Shown here piece after piece: positions 25,654 to 34,742 of a stretch of 64,000 nucleotides of DNA. This DNA comes from Danxiaibacter flavus (GTDB lineage: Bacteria > Bacteroidota > Bacteroidia > Chitinophagales > Chitinophagaceae). The translations under genes and the position numbers were made by a program. The notes below the pieces were generated by a model. That model worked only from the letters and a program-made list of their open reading frames with translations. It was not told where the DNA came from and searched no databases. Position 1 is the first letter of the stretch. Each line of letters opens with the position of its first letter. Location: positions 1-64,000 of the forward strand of contig NZ_JAULBC010000007.1 in the NCBI RefSeq assembly GCF_041060425.1. The letters run 5' to 3'.

Positions 25654-26532
25654 TCAAAACTTAGCCGCAAACTCCTTCGCAAAATCTTCCAGCTTTACCC
25701 TTCCGGTTACCGGAGAACCACTCTTTACAAAATCAGCGACCACTGTACCATTGCGAAGACCGGTGCCCATTTCGGTATATAGTCGTGCTATCTCATCGGG
25801 AAGACCAGCGCCTGTCATGCCTTGTACAGATTGTTCATCAGTAAACTCAACCCAGGGCAACTCCGGTTTATTGATCGCTGATCCCAATACTTTGGCAACC
25901 TCGCGTGGTGTACGTACATCACTAATAACATAACGCACATATTGGCCGGCTGAAGTCTTTTGTAATTCCTCTGCGGCAGCCGTCGCAATGTCTTCATAAT
26001 GTGCAAGCGGAATTACTGTAGATCCCGGATAATTACTCCCGATAATTCCCGCGCCTTTTATGAGTGGAATATCATTGTAATAATTCGTAAAGAAGTAGCC
26101 TGCGCGCAAGTAAGTTAGTGCAACGTCTTTCAGTGCACTGTACAAATGCTCAATATTGTAAAGTGCCGCAATGGGACCATTGCCGGAAGGTAAATCAGCA
26201 CCAATGCTGCTCAGCATTACCACGCGTGGCACAGCGGCTGCCTTTATCGCAGCAGCAAAAGCTTTACCTGCATTGGTGGCGTTTGCAATTACATTACTGC
26301 CTCCGAGATTGGGCGGTATCATCGCAAACACAGCATCCGCACCAGCGAAAGCTTTTGCTAAAAAGCTTTCATCACTTACTGACCCCACTGTGGCTTTCGC
26401 CCCCAATGCTTCAATTTCTTCTCTTCTGTCGGCGCTGCTGGTGATGACTGTCACATCATGTCCTGCCGCAACCAGTTTGGTAGTCAAAGGCTTTCCTATA
26501 TGTCCTAATGAGCCTGAAACAGTTATTTTCAT
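25654..26532 (-). CDS. NmrA-family NAD(P)-binding oxidoreductase
   Basis: 292 residues, an atypical short-chain dehydrogenase of the NmrA type. The Rossmann glycine pattern G7-x-x-G10-x-x-G13 lies in VSGSLGHIGKPL; the AVFAMIPPN and VVMLSSIGAD strands follow, with a YFFTNYYNDI segment typical of azoreductase/quinone-reductase relatives. Likely a NAD(P)H-dependent reductase or redox sensor. It is divergent from an HxlR regulator with a 76-bp intergenic region that carries direct-repeat operators, the classical arrangement for a redox- or aldehyde-inducible gene. Confidence 0.85.
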   Translation of the reverse strand: MKITVSGSLGHIGKPLTTKLVAAGHDVTVITSSADRREEIEALGAKATVGSVSDESFLAKAFAGADAVFAMIPPNLGGSNVIANATNAGKAFAAAIKAAAVPRVVMLSSIGADLPSGNGPIAALYNIEHLYSALKDVALTYLRAGYFFTNYYNDIPLIKGAGIIGSNYPGSTVIPLAHYEDIATAAAEELQKTSAGQYVRYVISDVRTPREVAKVLGSAINKPELPWVEFTDEQSVQGMTGAGLPDEIARLYTEMGTGLRNGTVVADFVKSGSPVTGRVKLEDFAKEFAAKF

Positions 26533-26567
26533 AGTGTATTTTTTATTTCAGGAACAAAGTTATATTT

Positions 26568-26594
26568 GTACTTACTTTTTTACAAGTACTTACT
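26568..26594. promoter_or_regulatory. HxlR operator, GTACTTACT direct repeats
   Basis: GTACTTACT occurs at 26568-26576 and again at 26586-26594, an 18-bp step, with TTGTA and TACAA making an overlapping inverted pair. It lies between the divergent NmrA and HxlR genes and reaches to 8 bp from the likely HxlR start, so binding would block both promoters. The assignment to HxlR rests on position and the known autoregulation of the family. Confidence 0.6.
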
Positions 26595-26601
26595 CCAAAG
26601 T

Positions 26602-27000
26602 ATGTTTATGGCAACCGTTAAAGAGTCATCTACCATCCAGGAAAACAAGCAGTATGCGCTTGAACAATGTCCGGTGAGTTATGTAATGGAAAAGATCGGC
26701 GGCTTTTGGAAACCGATCATCCTTTACCATCTTTCGCAAAGTGATAAGCGTTATAGCGAACTGCGCAGGGCGATTCCTGCGGTAACGGAGAAAATGCTCA
26801 TTCAGCATTTAAAGCAACTGGAAGCGGACAACCTGGTGATAAGAGAATCAAAACCCGTTGTTCCGCCTTTTGTTACTTACCGGCTCAGCCAGGCAGGATT
26901 AGGATTGTTACCGGTAATAAATGCAATGGCGGCATGGGCCTTTAAGGATATGAAGGGTGATTACAAAAAAATATCGCAAAAACGTGCAGCAACCAAATAG
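26602..27000 (+). CDS. HxlR-family winged-helix regulator
   Basis: About 132 residues from the ATG at 26602; the ATG at 26608 is equally possible, and the longer frame from 26566 would run through the operator. It has the HxlR core: CPVSYVMEKIGGFWKPIIL, then RYSELRRAIPAVTEKMLIQHLKQLE (recognition helix) and the wing VVPPFVTYRLSQAG. One cysteine sits at the N-terminal end of the core, as in redox- or quinone-sensing HxlR/HypR proteins. It probably represses the divergent NmrA reductase and itself. Confidence 0.88.
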   Translation: MFMATVKESSTIQENKQYALEQCPVSYVMEKIGGFWKPIILYHLSQSDKRYSELRRAIPAVTEKMLIQHLKQLEADNLVIRESKPVVPPFVTYRLSQAGLGLLPVINAMAAWAFKDMKGDYKKISQKRAATK

Positions 27001-27195
27001 TATGATTCCCTTTTTTTCTTTGGGTGTATATCAATCTATTCCTCTTACACTACACGGTGATCGCATAAAATGCATTGGTTACAAGCAACCCGCATAAAGA
27101 CATCCCCGTTATTAGTATTCAGGAAAGTCTTGACAAATCATACACCTGATTTGGCTTGTTTTTTGAATTTATATTAACTGTAAATATGGCGCGGT

Positions 27196-27819
27196 ATGAC
27201 TATTAAACTAAGAGGCACGATAAATACTATCACCGTAATAGTCGCTTTGATCTGTACAACAACATCTTCCTATAGTCAAACCGACTGGAAACTGGTCAAA
27301 GACAAAGATGGCATTAAGGTTTACACCGCACCATCACATTCCTCAAAATTTAAAGCAATAAAAGTAGAGTGCGATATGCCTGGCACTTTTGATAAATTCA
27401 TCTCTGTTCTGCAGGATATTCCTAAACAGACCGAATGGGTTTACGCTACCAAAAAGGCTTACCTGGTAAAGAAAGTATCGGATAACGAACTGTACTATTA
27501 TGCCGAAACCTCTATTCCCTGGCCAATGACCAACCGCGACGCCGCAATAAAGCTGGAAAGTAAAAAAGATAGTGAAAAGAATACGCTCCTTGTAACACAA
27601 ACAGCCGTTTCTAACGTTGTGCCGAAGAAAAAAGATATTGTGCGGGTTGCAAGCCTCGATGGCCGCTACGAAGTAAGTACAGCTGATAAAAAGCTGCATG
27701 TTGTCTATTATATTAATATCGATCCCGCAGGTGATATGCCGCCATGGATCGTAAATATTTTTAGTACAAAAGGACCTTATGAAACGTTTAAGGCATTGCG
27801 AGAAAGAATGGAGAAATAA
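27196..27819 (+). CDS. START-domain protein, exported
   Basis: 207 residues with a signal sequence (TITVIVALICTTTSSYSQ) and a single START/Bet v1-like lipid-binding domain: DWKLVKDKDGIKVYTA at the beginning, a WVYATKKAYLV strand, SIPWPMTNRDAAI in the middle, and a long C-terminal helix (GPYETFKALRERME). START proteins carry lipids or other hydrophobic ligands; exported bacterial versions have no assigned ligand. Monocistronic as far as can be seen. Confidence 0.85.
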   Translation: MTIKLRGTINTITVIVALICTTTSSYSQTDWKLVKDKDGIKVYTAPSHSSKFKAIKVECDMPGTFDKFISVLQDIPKQTEWVYATKKAYLVKKVSDNELYYYAETSIPWPMTNRDAAIKLESKKDSEKNTLLVTQTAVSNVVPKKKDIVRVASLDGRYEVSTADKKLHVVYYINIDPAGDMPPWIVNIFSTKGPYETFKALRERMEK

Positions 27820-27844
27820 AAAGATTCACAAGAAAAATACAACA

Positions 27845-28062
27845 ATTTGCTGGTGCCCTTTCAGGCCTTGTTCACCATTTTTTGTTTTTTCACCGGGCGT
27901 TGCCCATACTAATGCTCCAGGTCCTTCCGTCTTGCATGTAATGGGTGGATTATATTCCAATGATCGGGTCATCATATAGTATATATTTTTCCCAGGGCGT
28001 TCATCCGTTGCGAATGGGTATGCATCGTCTTGCATCCAACAAGCCGAAGGGCACCAGCAAAT
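27845..28062. repeat. 218-bp MITE-like element
   Basis: Perfect 16-bp terminal inverted repeats: atttgctggtgccctt at 27845-27860 and its complement at 28047-28062, extending imperfectly to about 25 bp. Inside are gggcgttgcccatac and gggcgttcatcc, a second weaker inverted pair (catac / gtatg). It starts 26 bp after the START gene stop. There is no coding capacity, so a non-autonomous element is likely; the transposase is not in this window. Confidence 0.55.
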
Positions 28063-28786
28063 AACAAATGAAAGATCCTGGTTTAAACCAATTCAACATT
28101 CCAATCGGATCTGCTGCGTCGCCTCTTCTTTGCGTTCGCCGCGTGAAATCCCTGGTACTTGCAGAAAAAAGTTTTTTAAAGGTCCAGGCTGAAGAGATCA
28201 CAGAGCAGAATTAAACAATAGGAAACAAGTTAATAGCTCATTTATTACCACTACTACGAAAGCATCTTAAAGAATGAAGCTGCATACCTCATGGGTACTA
28301 TCCTTCTTTGGTCAAACTGAGCCAATTATTATAGTATAATAATATTCTTTATAATGGATATATCGACTGGTAACAGATAAAGATGAACAAACTATATGCC
28401 ATTGTTACACTTATTTAGCAGTGTTGTATTTACACAAATTCCGGATCAATAAACAACGGGTTGATTGCCGGTCTCAAGGGGATAACGTGATGCGGGCAAC
28501 AAAAAAAATTAAAAATTAAAGCGTGCTCCTGTCACATTACTTCATTTAAAATCATAGAAGGATTTGTACAATTTGCAGCGTTTCAAAGAAGCGATATACA
28601 ATTTTGCGCCTGACAGAAGTAATACGGACATATCAAACCAGAGGTATGTCCGCATTACTTTAACGAAGAGGCTTGCCGAATATACATAGAGCAACCACTG
28701 TTATTTCTCCACATAAATTCAGCAAGCCTGTCATTATTAACATGCATCATACGCAACGCGAGCAATTATCCTTCAATCAGAAAAAC
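28063..28786. other. gene-free interval with a hairpin at 28618-28659
   Basis: No convincing gene was seen. A tttgcgttcgccgcgtgaaa segment near 28131 is related to the ctttgcgttctctgcgtgaa repeats at 62008 and 62325. At 28618-28659, agtaatacggacat pairs with atgtccgcattact around a 14-nt loop (one mismatch); it could terminate transcription of the spondin gene from the minus strand, but no U-tract follows. Confidence 0.4.
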
Positions 28787-30091
28787 TCATTCAAGTGTCA
28801 CCCGTATAATGTTATTAATATCAGGCAGCGTTGTAAACATATTTGGATTGGGAACAGGCGCAATAGGAATGCTTTCAAAAAGTGGTGTGCCTGCCAGGTT
28901 AAATTGCGTAATGCCTGCGCCAGGGAATTGATTAATGGCAGTTCCGTCATCATACAAAGCGATTGTGCCGGAAATATCGCCCTTTTGTGTTGCCTCAACT
29001 CCATTATCTTTTGATGCGAAGAACCAATCATTAGAGAATCCATACATTGTTGCAATGGCCAGCCGCTCGCCATTTTTAACACTCAACATTTGTGACACTT
29101 TGCCCCCGGCTTGTCCGTTAATAACAGGCAACAATACATTCGTGCTGGGCGCATGCAGAACATATACAGCTTTAACACCCGGTTTCATTTTAAGTGCCGC
29201 CGCAAGCGTATCCGCATTACCGCGTTGTGCCAGCAAGCGAAGCCCTTCTCCCCTGTCTTTTTCGCCAACCTGGTATATTGGGCTTGATTGACCATTGTAT
29301 ACAACAACAAGAACAGGGGACATTGGCGTGAAGATCCCCGTAATACTACTGATATAACTGCTTAAGGGACCGTTGTCACCGCGTTCGGCAATTGAAGTAA
29401 GTCCGTTAGCAGTCGGCTGGCCGCTCATATACAACGGAGCCGGGTTTAACAGGTTACCGCCCACAATGTAAGAAACGGCCCACACACCGGGACTAAGCGG
29501 TGTTTCGTTGATCGTTTTGCCTGAAGTGTTTTTTAAAGTAAGTGTGAAATAAGAATTGCCATTGTATGCAAGCGTTGCCTTGACGAGCTGGGAAGCTGGC
29601 AAATAGGTGTTTCCCTGCGCATCTGTACCATTTACTTCTGTAATATTCTGGCTGTTAGCTGTGCCTGGATGAACAACACCTGCCCCTGGTGCCTGGTTAA
29701 CTCTTGTGCCATTGTCCCACAATTTGATCTTTGACGAAACATCTCCCTGGACCGGGTTTCCGTTCGCATCATAAACAGCAATTCCCGGATTTTCAGGCGC
29801 AAAAAAAAGGTCGTTGGACCAGCCATACATGGTGGCGAATGTAAGGGCTTCACCCTTAGCGGCTGAAAAATGAATACTAACCGATTCGCCCGGCAATATT
29901 AAAGGAGGTGTGCCCTTTCCCTTAAAAGTGCCCGATTCAACAAGTGGTTTTGACTGAAGTACATTTTCCACTGTAATGGTTGTAGTTTCAGGATGCATAT
30001 GATCGTTATCTTTTTTGCATGAGCTTAAACTCATTATAGATAACACTGCAAAGGCTGATAAGCCACCGGCTGTTTTTTGTAAACGCTTCAT
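28787..30091 (-). CDS. lipoprotein with two spondin-N domains
   Basis: About 434 residues from the ATG at 30091 (MKRLQKTAGG). A lipobox LSSC with CKKD following suits a Bacteroidota surface lipoprotein. The protein repeats itself: TFATMYGWSNDLFFAPENPG with KLWDNGTRVNQAPGAG in the first half, and IATMYGFSNDWFFASKDNG with ALYDDGTAINQFPGAG in the second, each a spondin-N domain of about 190 residues. Spondin-N domains are beta-sandwiches with a putative calcium site; in bacteria they are exported and of unknown ligand. It is divergent from the OmpR/histidine-kinase pair, with an inverted repeat between. Confidence 0.82.
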   Translation of the reverse strand: MKRLQKTAGGLSAFAVLSIMSLSSCKKDNDHMHPETTTITVENVLQSKPLVESGTFKGKGTPPLILPGESVSIHFSAAKGEALTFATMYGWSNDLFFAPENPGIAVYDANGNPVQGDVSSKIKLWDNGTRVNQAPGAGVVHPGTANSQNITEVNGTDAQGNTYLPASQLVKATLAYNGNSYFTLTLKNTSGKTINETPLSPGVWAVSYIVGGNLLNPAPLYMSGQPTANGLTSIAERGDNGPLSSYISSITGIFTPMSPVLVVVYNGQSSPIYQVGEKDRGEGLRLLAQRGNADTLAAALKMKPGVKAVYVLHAPSTNVLLPVINGQAGGKVSQMLSVKNGERLAIATMYGFSNDWFFASKDNGVEATQKGDISGTIALYDDGTAINQFPGAGITQFNLAGTPLFESIPIAPVPNPNMFTTLPDINNIIRVTLE

Positions 30092-30139
30092 ACAATTTGG
30101 TTTTAGTTGTATCTTATGAGTACAAAACAACAAATACGG

Positions 30140-30193
30140 TATCCCAAAGAAGTTTCAGAATTGTAACAAAAGTATCACAGTGCATTTGGGATA
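30140..30193. promoter_or_regulatory. 9-bp inverted repeat between spondin gene and response regulator
   Basis: TATCCCAAA at 30140-30148 and TTTGGGATA at 30185-30193, perfect arms 36 bp apart, within the 153-bp divergent promoter region. It is a candidate binding site for the adjacent OmpR-type regulator, which would tie the spondin lipoprotein to this two-component system. Inference only. Confidence 0.35.
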
Positions 30194-30244
30194 TATTTTT
30201 TGCTGAATTTTGATTTTGATAAAGTCTGTAAACCAATTGTATCC

Positions 30245-30949
30245 ATGCATAAAGTGCTGATAATTGAAGATGACAAAAACATTGTAGAACTGCTGACCAT
30301 TCACCTGAATGATCTTACGTGCGAAGTATCTTCTGCAGGCAATGGCACAGATGGATTGGTTGCGGCTAAGGAACAACGTTTTGATCTTATTATACTTGAT
30401 CTTATGCTTCCCGGAATGAACGGCATGGAAATATGCCGCCGGATAAGGCAGACCGACAGACAGACTCCCATACTGATACTATCAGCCAAATCGGAAGAGA
30501 TTGATAAAGTTGTTGGCCTTGAAACAGGAGCAGATGATTATCTGACAAAACCTTTTAGTGTCAGGGAATTTATTGCAAGGGTGAAAGTTATTTTCCGCAG
30601 GAACGAAGACAGAGCACAGGTGCAGGACGCTTTAGCCATACAATCAGTCATTAGATTTGAAGGATTGGAAATCGACGTTGATAAAAGAAAGGTAACACTC
30701 AACAATGCCAGGATTGACCTTTCACCGCGTGAGTTTGACCTGATCACATTGCTCGCTTCTAATCCGGGAAAAAGTTACAGCCGCAAACGGTTACTTAATC
30801 TTGTGTGGGGATATGATTTTGAGGGTTATGAACATACGGTGAACTCTCACATCAACAGGCTTAGGACGAAGATTGAAACCGATATCTCTAATCCACGGTA
30901 TATTCTGACAACATGGGGTGTAGGCTACCGGTTTAATGAAGAATTATAA
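30245..30949 (+). CDS. OmpR/PhoB-family response regulator
   Basis: 234 residues from the ATG at 30245 (MHKVLIIEDD). The receiver domain has the acidic pocket D9-D10, the phosphorylation site D52 in LIILDLMLPGMNG and the conserved K102 in DYLTKPFSVREF. The C-terminal winged-helix DNA-binding domain (about 130-234) includes LSPREFDLITLLASNPG and the wing TTWGVGYRF. It is cotranscribed with the histidine kinase, whose first possible ATG lies inside the regulator's end (14-nt overlap). Confidence 0.95.
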   Translation: MHKVLIIEDDKNIVELLTIHLNDLTCEVSSAGNGTDGLVAAKEQRFDLIILDLMLPGMNGMEICRRIRQTDRQTPILILSAKSEEIDKVVGLETGADDYLTKPFSVREFIARVKVIFRRNEDRAQVQDALAIQSVIRFEGLEIDVDKRKVTLNNARIDLSPREFDLITLLASNPGKSYSRKRLLNLVWGYDFEGYEHTVNSHINRLRTKIETDISNPRYILTTWGVGYRFNEEL

Positions 30950-32444
30950 CATTCATATGTCGTTAAAAACATTAAAAGGCAATTTGCTGTTTTGGAAGAT
31001 CGCAGGCGTATTTTCCATTTTGCTTCTTGTGCTTGGAGTTGTATTTGTGTTGATCGCATCGCGGCTTTCAAAATCTTATTACACTACCGCGCATCAGCAA
31101 TTATATGGTAATGTAGCATCGCATCTTGCATCCTTTACCAAACCGTTAAAGAACGGACAGCCTGATACAACTGTAACGCATGACATCATCCATTCCATTA
31201 TGGTGGCAAACCCCAGCGTTGAAGTTTATCTGCTGGATACTTTGGGTAAGATCACAGACTATGTTGTGCCTGACAAATCTGTTCAGCGTCACCATGTAGA
31301 TATCAAGAAGGTTAAACAATGGCTCGCTACAAAAAAAGGAGAACGTCCGTTGGGTGACAATCCCAAACAACCCGATGAACCAAGCATTTTTTCAGCAGCA
31401 CCTTTATACAACAATGATACACTTGCGGGTTATGTGTACGCCGTTCTTTCAAGTGAAAAGCAAAAGGAAATACTGAGCGTACTTAACAGTGACCTGAATT
31501 ATCACCTGGCGATTTACATTTTTCTTGCAGCACTCCTCATTGCATTTATTGTTGGTGTAATTATTTTCTTTATGATAACCGATAGTATTGCAAGGGTTGC
31601 CGCCGTTGTAAAAAGATTTAAAGAAGGCGATTATTCGGCGAGAATAGAAGGACAGGGAAAAGGGAACCTGGGCGTATTAACGGAAACGTTTAATGAGATG
31701 GCGGATGTGATCGTGGACAATTTTGAAAAAATAAAAGCTACAGATCAGTTCCGACAGGAATTGATTGCCAACGTTTCACATGATTTGCGCACGCCGCTTT
31801 CCATCATGCATGGCTACATTGAAACCATGATCATAAAAAAAGATACCCTTTCGGATGCGGAGAAGGATAAGTATCTGCATGTTGTACATGACAGCACCAA
31901 AAAATTATCGGTACTGGTTGAACAACTGTTTCAATATGCCAAGCTGGAAGCCAACCAGGTTAATCCAGAAAAAGAACAATTTCTTTTGCAGGAGCTTGCT
32001 TCAGATATTCTTGCAGCTTATCAGCTTAAAGCAAAAGAAAGATCAATCTCGCTTAACATTGAATGCAGCGACAACCTCCCTCCTGTTTTTGCAGATATCG
32101 CGCTTACTGAAAGAGTGTTGCAAAACCTGCTGGACAATGCTTTTAAGTTTACACCTGATGGCGGAAGCATAACCATCCAATTACTACACACAAAAGCAGG
32201 CGTACAAGTGCAGGTTGCCGATACGGGCATTGGAATTGCGCCGGAAGAACAGGCGCATATTTTTGAGCGATACAAGCAATTGAATAAAAACGAGAATACA
32301 AAAACCGGAATGGGCATTGGTCTTGCTATCGTGAAAAAAATACTCGAATTGCACCAGGCCACTATTGGTGTAAAAAGCGAACCCGGAAAGGGCTCTACAT
32401 TCTGGTTTGAACTACCTGCGCTTTCGAAAGCGATGGCATATTAA
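30936..32444 (+). CDS. membrane sensor histidine kinase
   Basis: 502 residues from the overlapping ATG at 30936; the ATG at 30957 (MSLKTLKG) would remove the overlap. Transmembrane helices at about 17-40 and 191-214 enclose a periplasmic sensor domain of about 150 residues, followed by a HAMP linker, the HisKA domain with H282 in NVSHDLRTPLS, and the ATPase domain with N box NLLDNAF, G1 DTGIGIA, F box YKQL and G2 GMGIGLAIV. It is the cognate kinase of the upstream OmpR-type regulator; the signal is unknown. The linked divergent spondin lipoprotein is a plausible target or surface partner. Confidence 0.95.
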   Translation: MKNYNIHMSLKTLKGNLLFWKIAGVFSILLLVLGVVFVLIASRLSKSYYTTAHQQLYGNVASHLASFTKPLKNGQPDTTVTHDIIHSIMVANPSVEVYLLDTLGKITDYVVPDKSVQRHHVDIKKVKQWLATKKGERPLGDNPKQPDEPSIFSAAPLYNNDTLAGYVYAVLSSEKQKEILSVLNSDLNYHLAIYIFLAALLIAFIVGVIIFFMITDSIARVAAVVKRFKEGDYSARIEGQGKGNLGVLTETFNEMADVIVDNFEKIKATDQFRQELIANVSHDLRTPLSIMHGYIETMIIKKDTLSDAEKDKYLHVVHDSTKKLSVLVEQLFQYAKLEANQVNPEKEQFLLQELASDILAAYQLKAKERSISLNIECSDNLPPVFADIALTERVLQNLLDNAFKFTPDGGSITIQLLHTKAGVQVQVADTGIGIAPEEQAHIFERYKQLNKNENTKTGMGIGLAIVKKILELHQATIGVKSEPGKGSTFWFELPALSKAMAY

Positions 32445-32453
32445 ATGATGCAA

Positions 32454-33083
32454 CTAATGAACACCGGCCGGCACAGGTTCTTCAGGATTAAGTTCCAGTG
32501 CGCTTGCTTCTGTATCAGGATCTATCCCAAGTTCTTTTAAAGTGTTCACCCAGCCCTCCATCCTTTCAAGAAGCTCTTCGTTTTTCGTATTCATGTAAAG
32601 TACCTGGTTAATTGAATTGATGAGTATCCGCACGGCCATACCCTCATCTTCGGACCAGTTGTCCGTCCCGATATTTTTTTGAATACCCTTATCAATCTGT
32701 CTCAAATACATGGAACCTGCCTTTGCCTTAATTCCACGCATCTTGTCATATGCATCTCCTCCACCTCCTCCCGGGAAATATGTGCCGGGCTGAATGTTGC
32801 GCTTCGGCAATGGATACAAACAAATATCCAGCTTACCGGACAACGCTCCATTGATATAACTCAGTGAAACCGCGGCATATGTCAGGGAACGGTCATCAGC
32901 CACAATTGTAACAGGCTTTGCAGGCGAAGGCGTTTTAAGTGAGCACCCAAAAGCGCCGTTGCCGAAAGCACCGTTCATTTGGCTATCGAGCTTCACACCG
33001 GCCCTGTCCAGCTCAAGCACTTCAATGCGTGTACTGGATATCGGCGTTAGTGACGGATCATAAAGATGAATGTCTATTGCCAT
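32454..33083 (-). CDS. hypothetical partner of the nucleoside-phosphorylase-like protein
   Basis: 209 residues, not recognised. The N-terminal 95 residues look like a beta-sandwich (MAIDIHLYDPSLTPISSTRI...TIVADDRSLTYAAVS). A flexible YFPGGGGGDAYDKM linker follows, then a helical region of about 85 residues. It starts 13 bp after the phosphorylase-like gene, so both lie in one transcript. The first half could be a binding or adhesion domain and the second an oligomerisation or effector segment; no catalytic motif was seen. Confidence 0.55.
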   Translation of the reverse strand: MAIDIHLYDPSLTPISSTRIEVLELDRAGVKLDSQMNGAFGNGAFGCSLKTPSPAKPVTIVADDRSLTYAAVSLSYINGALSGKLDICLYPLPKRNIQPGTYFPGGGGGDAYDKMRGIKAKAGSMYLRQIDKGIQKNIGTDNWSEDEGMAVRILINSINQVLYMNTKNEELLERMEGWVNTLKELGIDPDTEASALELNPEEPVPAGVH

Positions 33084-33096
33084 AAGAATATTTTTA

Positions 33097-34338
33097 TTAC
33101 ATCAGAAGACTGATTGTTGCTGTCCTTTTAAAGACATCAATACAATTTACCTCAAGTGAATCAACCTTGCTTGAAAAACTCAGCAACAGCGCCAAATTGA
33201 ACCCTGATTCAAATGCAGGTATTTCAAATGAGATAAGACCTGGCTCAATAAATTCTTCTCTTACAAACTTAGGCTGACCTCCGGCCTCTATTATGCATAA
33301 ACCTTTTGCATCAATATCTGTTGCAGATGTAAAGCTTACTTCTATCTTCAGCGGCGGGTTAGGATCATGCCGCACCAATAACTTAGGCACGCTCACAGTC
33401 TGACTACCCAGGTTCTGATGCTCTATTTGAGGAATGCCTTCTTTTCTGAAATCTGTAAGATTACCCAGATCAGCATCGAGCTTATAGTCCGGAGAAACAG
33501 GTTGAAATGGCTTATCATACAACATGGCCTTTAAAAACCTTGCGGCGTTCTGAGATGCAAACTTTCGCCACATATCTTTACTTTCTTTTTCCAGCTTTGA
33601 TTTATTTTCATCTGCATAGTCGGATATACCCCGTATCATCAGTGAATCATTTCTATGGCCGGATTGACGCATGGCAACAAATAACCCGCGTGCTTCCATT
33701 TCTACAGCTTTTATGCTCCAATCGATCTGATCTTTCAATTGCTGGCCAAACTTAACAGACTTTACAACAAACTCACCACTGGCAATATTCTCAATATGCA
33801 ATTCCGGCGGCCGTCCATTCAGTTTATCATAAAGTCCCAGCTCTTTTGAAGCCTCATAACATTCACTCTGCCAGGCCTTATAGAGTTCCTCTGTATCAAG
33901 AAAAGCCCTTACGCGATCCAGGTCTAATGCACTTGTCTGGTTAACTGTCCGCCTGAATTCAAATTTGTCTGTATAAGCATCTCCCACTTCATAACCGAAG
34001 ACATTCTCAGAGATGACGATGTCACCTAACATCAAACTATCTGCTTCGAGGCTGCCGGCTATTCCCATCAGTACAACCCGTGACGGCTTCCACAGACGAA
34101 TGGAATTGCCGCTTAATACCGCAGCATTTGCCTGCCCACCGGTTCCTCTTGACATGGTTGCCCCTGCAATAAGGTAATTGCCCTTTTTATCCCGGGGCTG
34201 TTGTTTCCATAACCGGTAAGTAATGGAATCATCTGTTCGGTACAGCATGTCCCGCGTTATATTTGGTTCAAGTATCTTTATCATGGATGTCCATTCTTCA
34301 TCCAGCGCAGTCAATACCAGGTAATCTATAAACGGCAT
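33097..34338 (-). CDS. PNP/MTAN-fold nucleoside phosphorylase-like protein with extra C-terminal domain
   Basis: 413 residues. The N-terminal 275 residues have the purine/uridine phosphorylase superfamily fold: YLVLTALDEEW at the start, VVLMGIAGSLEADSLMLGDIVIS (phosphate and ribose region), AVEMEARGLF with E213 and E215 (ribose contact) and MIRGISDYADE with D240 (catalytic base). It is not a housekeeping MTAN: it is longer, diverged and has a roughly 130-residue beta-rich C-terminal domain. Proteins of this build occur as effectors in predicted bacterial conflict or signalling systems, where they would cleave nucleosides or NAD-like molecules. It is paired with the unknown gene 13 bp downstream. 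Confidence 0.75.
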   Translation of the reverse strand: MPFIDYLVLTALDEEWTSMIKILEPNITRDMLYRTDDSITYRLWKQQPRDKKGNYLIAGATMSRGTGGQANAAVLSGNSIRLWKPSRVVLMGIAGSLEADSLMLGDIVISENVFGYEVGDAYTDKFEFRRTVNQTSALDLDRVRAFLDTEELYKAWQSECYEASKELGLYDKLNGRPPELHIENIASGEFVVKSVKFGQQLKDQIDWSIKAVEMEARGLFVAMRQSGHRNDSLMIRGISDYADENKSKLEKESKDMWRKFASQNAARFLKAMLYDKPFQPVSPDYKLDADLGNLTDFRKEGIPQIEHQNLGSQTVSVPKLLVRHDPNPPLKIEVSFTSATDIDAKGLCIIEAGGQPKFVREEFIEPGLISFEIPAFESGFNLALLLSFSSKVDSLEVNCIDVFKRTATISLLM

Positions 34339-34389
34339 TTTTTCCTTTAAGTTAATAAGGCGGGATTAGAGATGCAAGGGGTTTCTTTA

Positions 34390-34742
34390 AGAAGTCAATG
34401 GTGAATAGTGAAAAGTGCAGGCAGGTTGATTAAATTGAACATTACTTTTGGCGACGCATTTCCATATAGCTCGGTGTACCGCCTTTTTCTGCTGCAAGAA
34501 AGTACTCCGGTCAAACAATAAGCTCGTTACACCTTTCACCATTCACTATTCACCATTGACTATAACAATACACTTCCCTCTGTGTATCTCAGTGTCTCCT
34601 CCGTGCATCTCTGTGTAATGCTAAAAGAAGAAACGTTTTTCTCAAACAATAAACCCGCTACACCTTTCACTATTCACTATTCACCATTCACCATTGACTA
34701 TAAAGACACATTCTCTGTGCACCTCAGTATCTCCTACATGCA
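34390..34742. repeat. 131-bp tandem repeat and ctctgtgt family copies
   Basis: The block aaacaataa...cgttacacctttcac recurs at 34513 and 34644 (period 131 bp), each followed by cattcactattcaccattga and a ctctgtg...ctcagt...ctcct segment. These are reverse-complement relatives of the repeats at 1367 and 12754. The second copy runs directly into the broken SDR gene. Confidence 0.6.

Noticed and set aside
28201..28786. Possible tRNA or small RNA gene in the long gap
   Set aside because: No cloverleaf or conserved T-arm sequence was found; only one isolated hairpin is visible.
28673..29014. 113-residue plus-strand frame
   Set aside because: Opposite the 3' end of the spondin lipoprotein gene; no domain signal.
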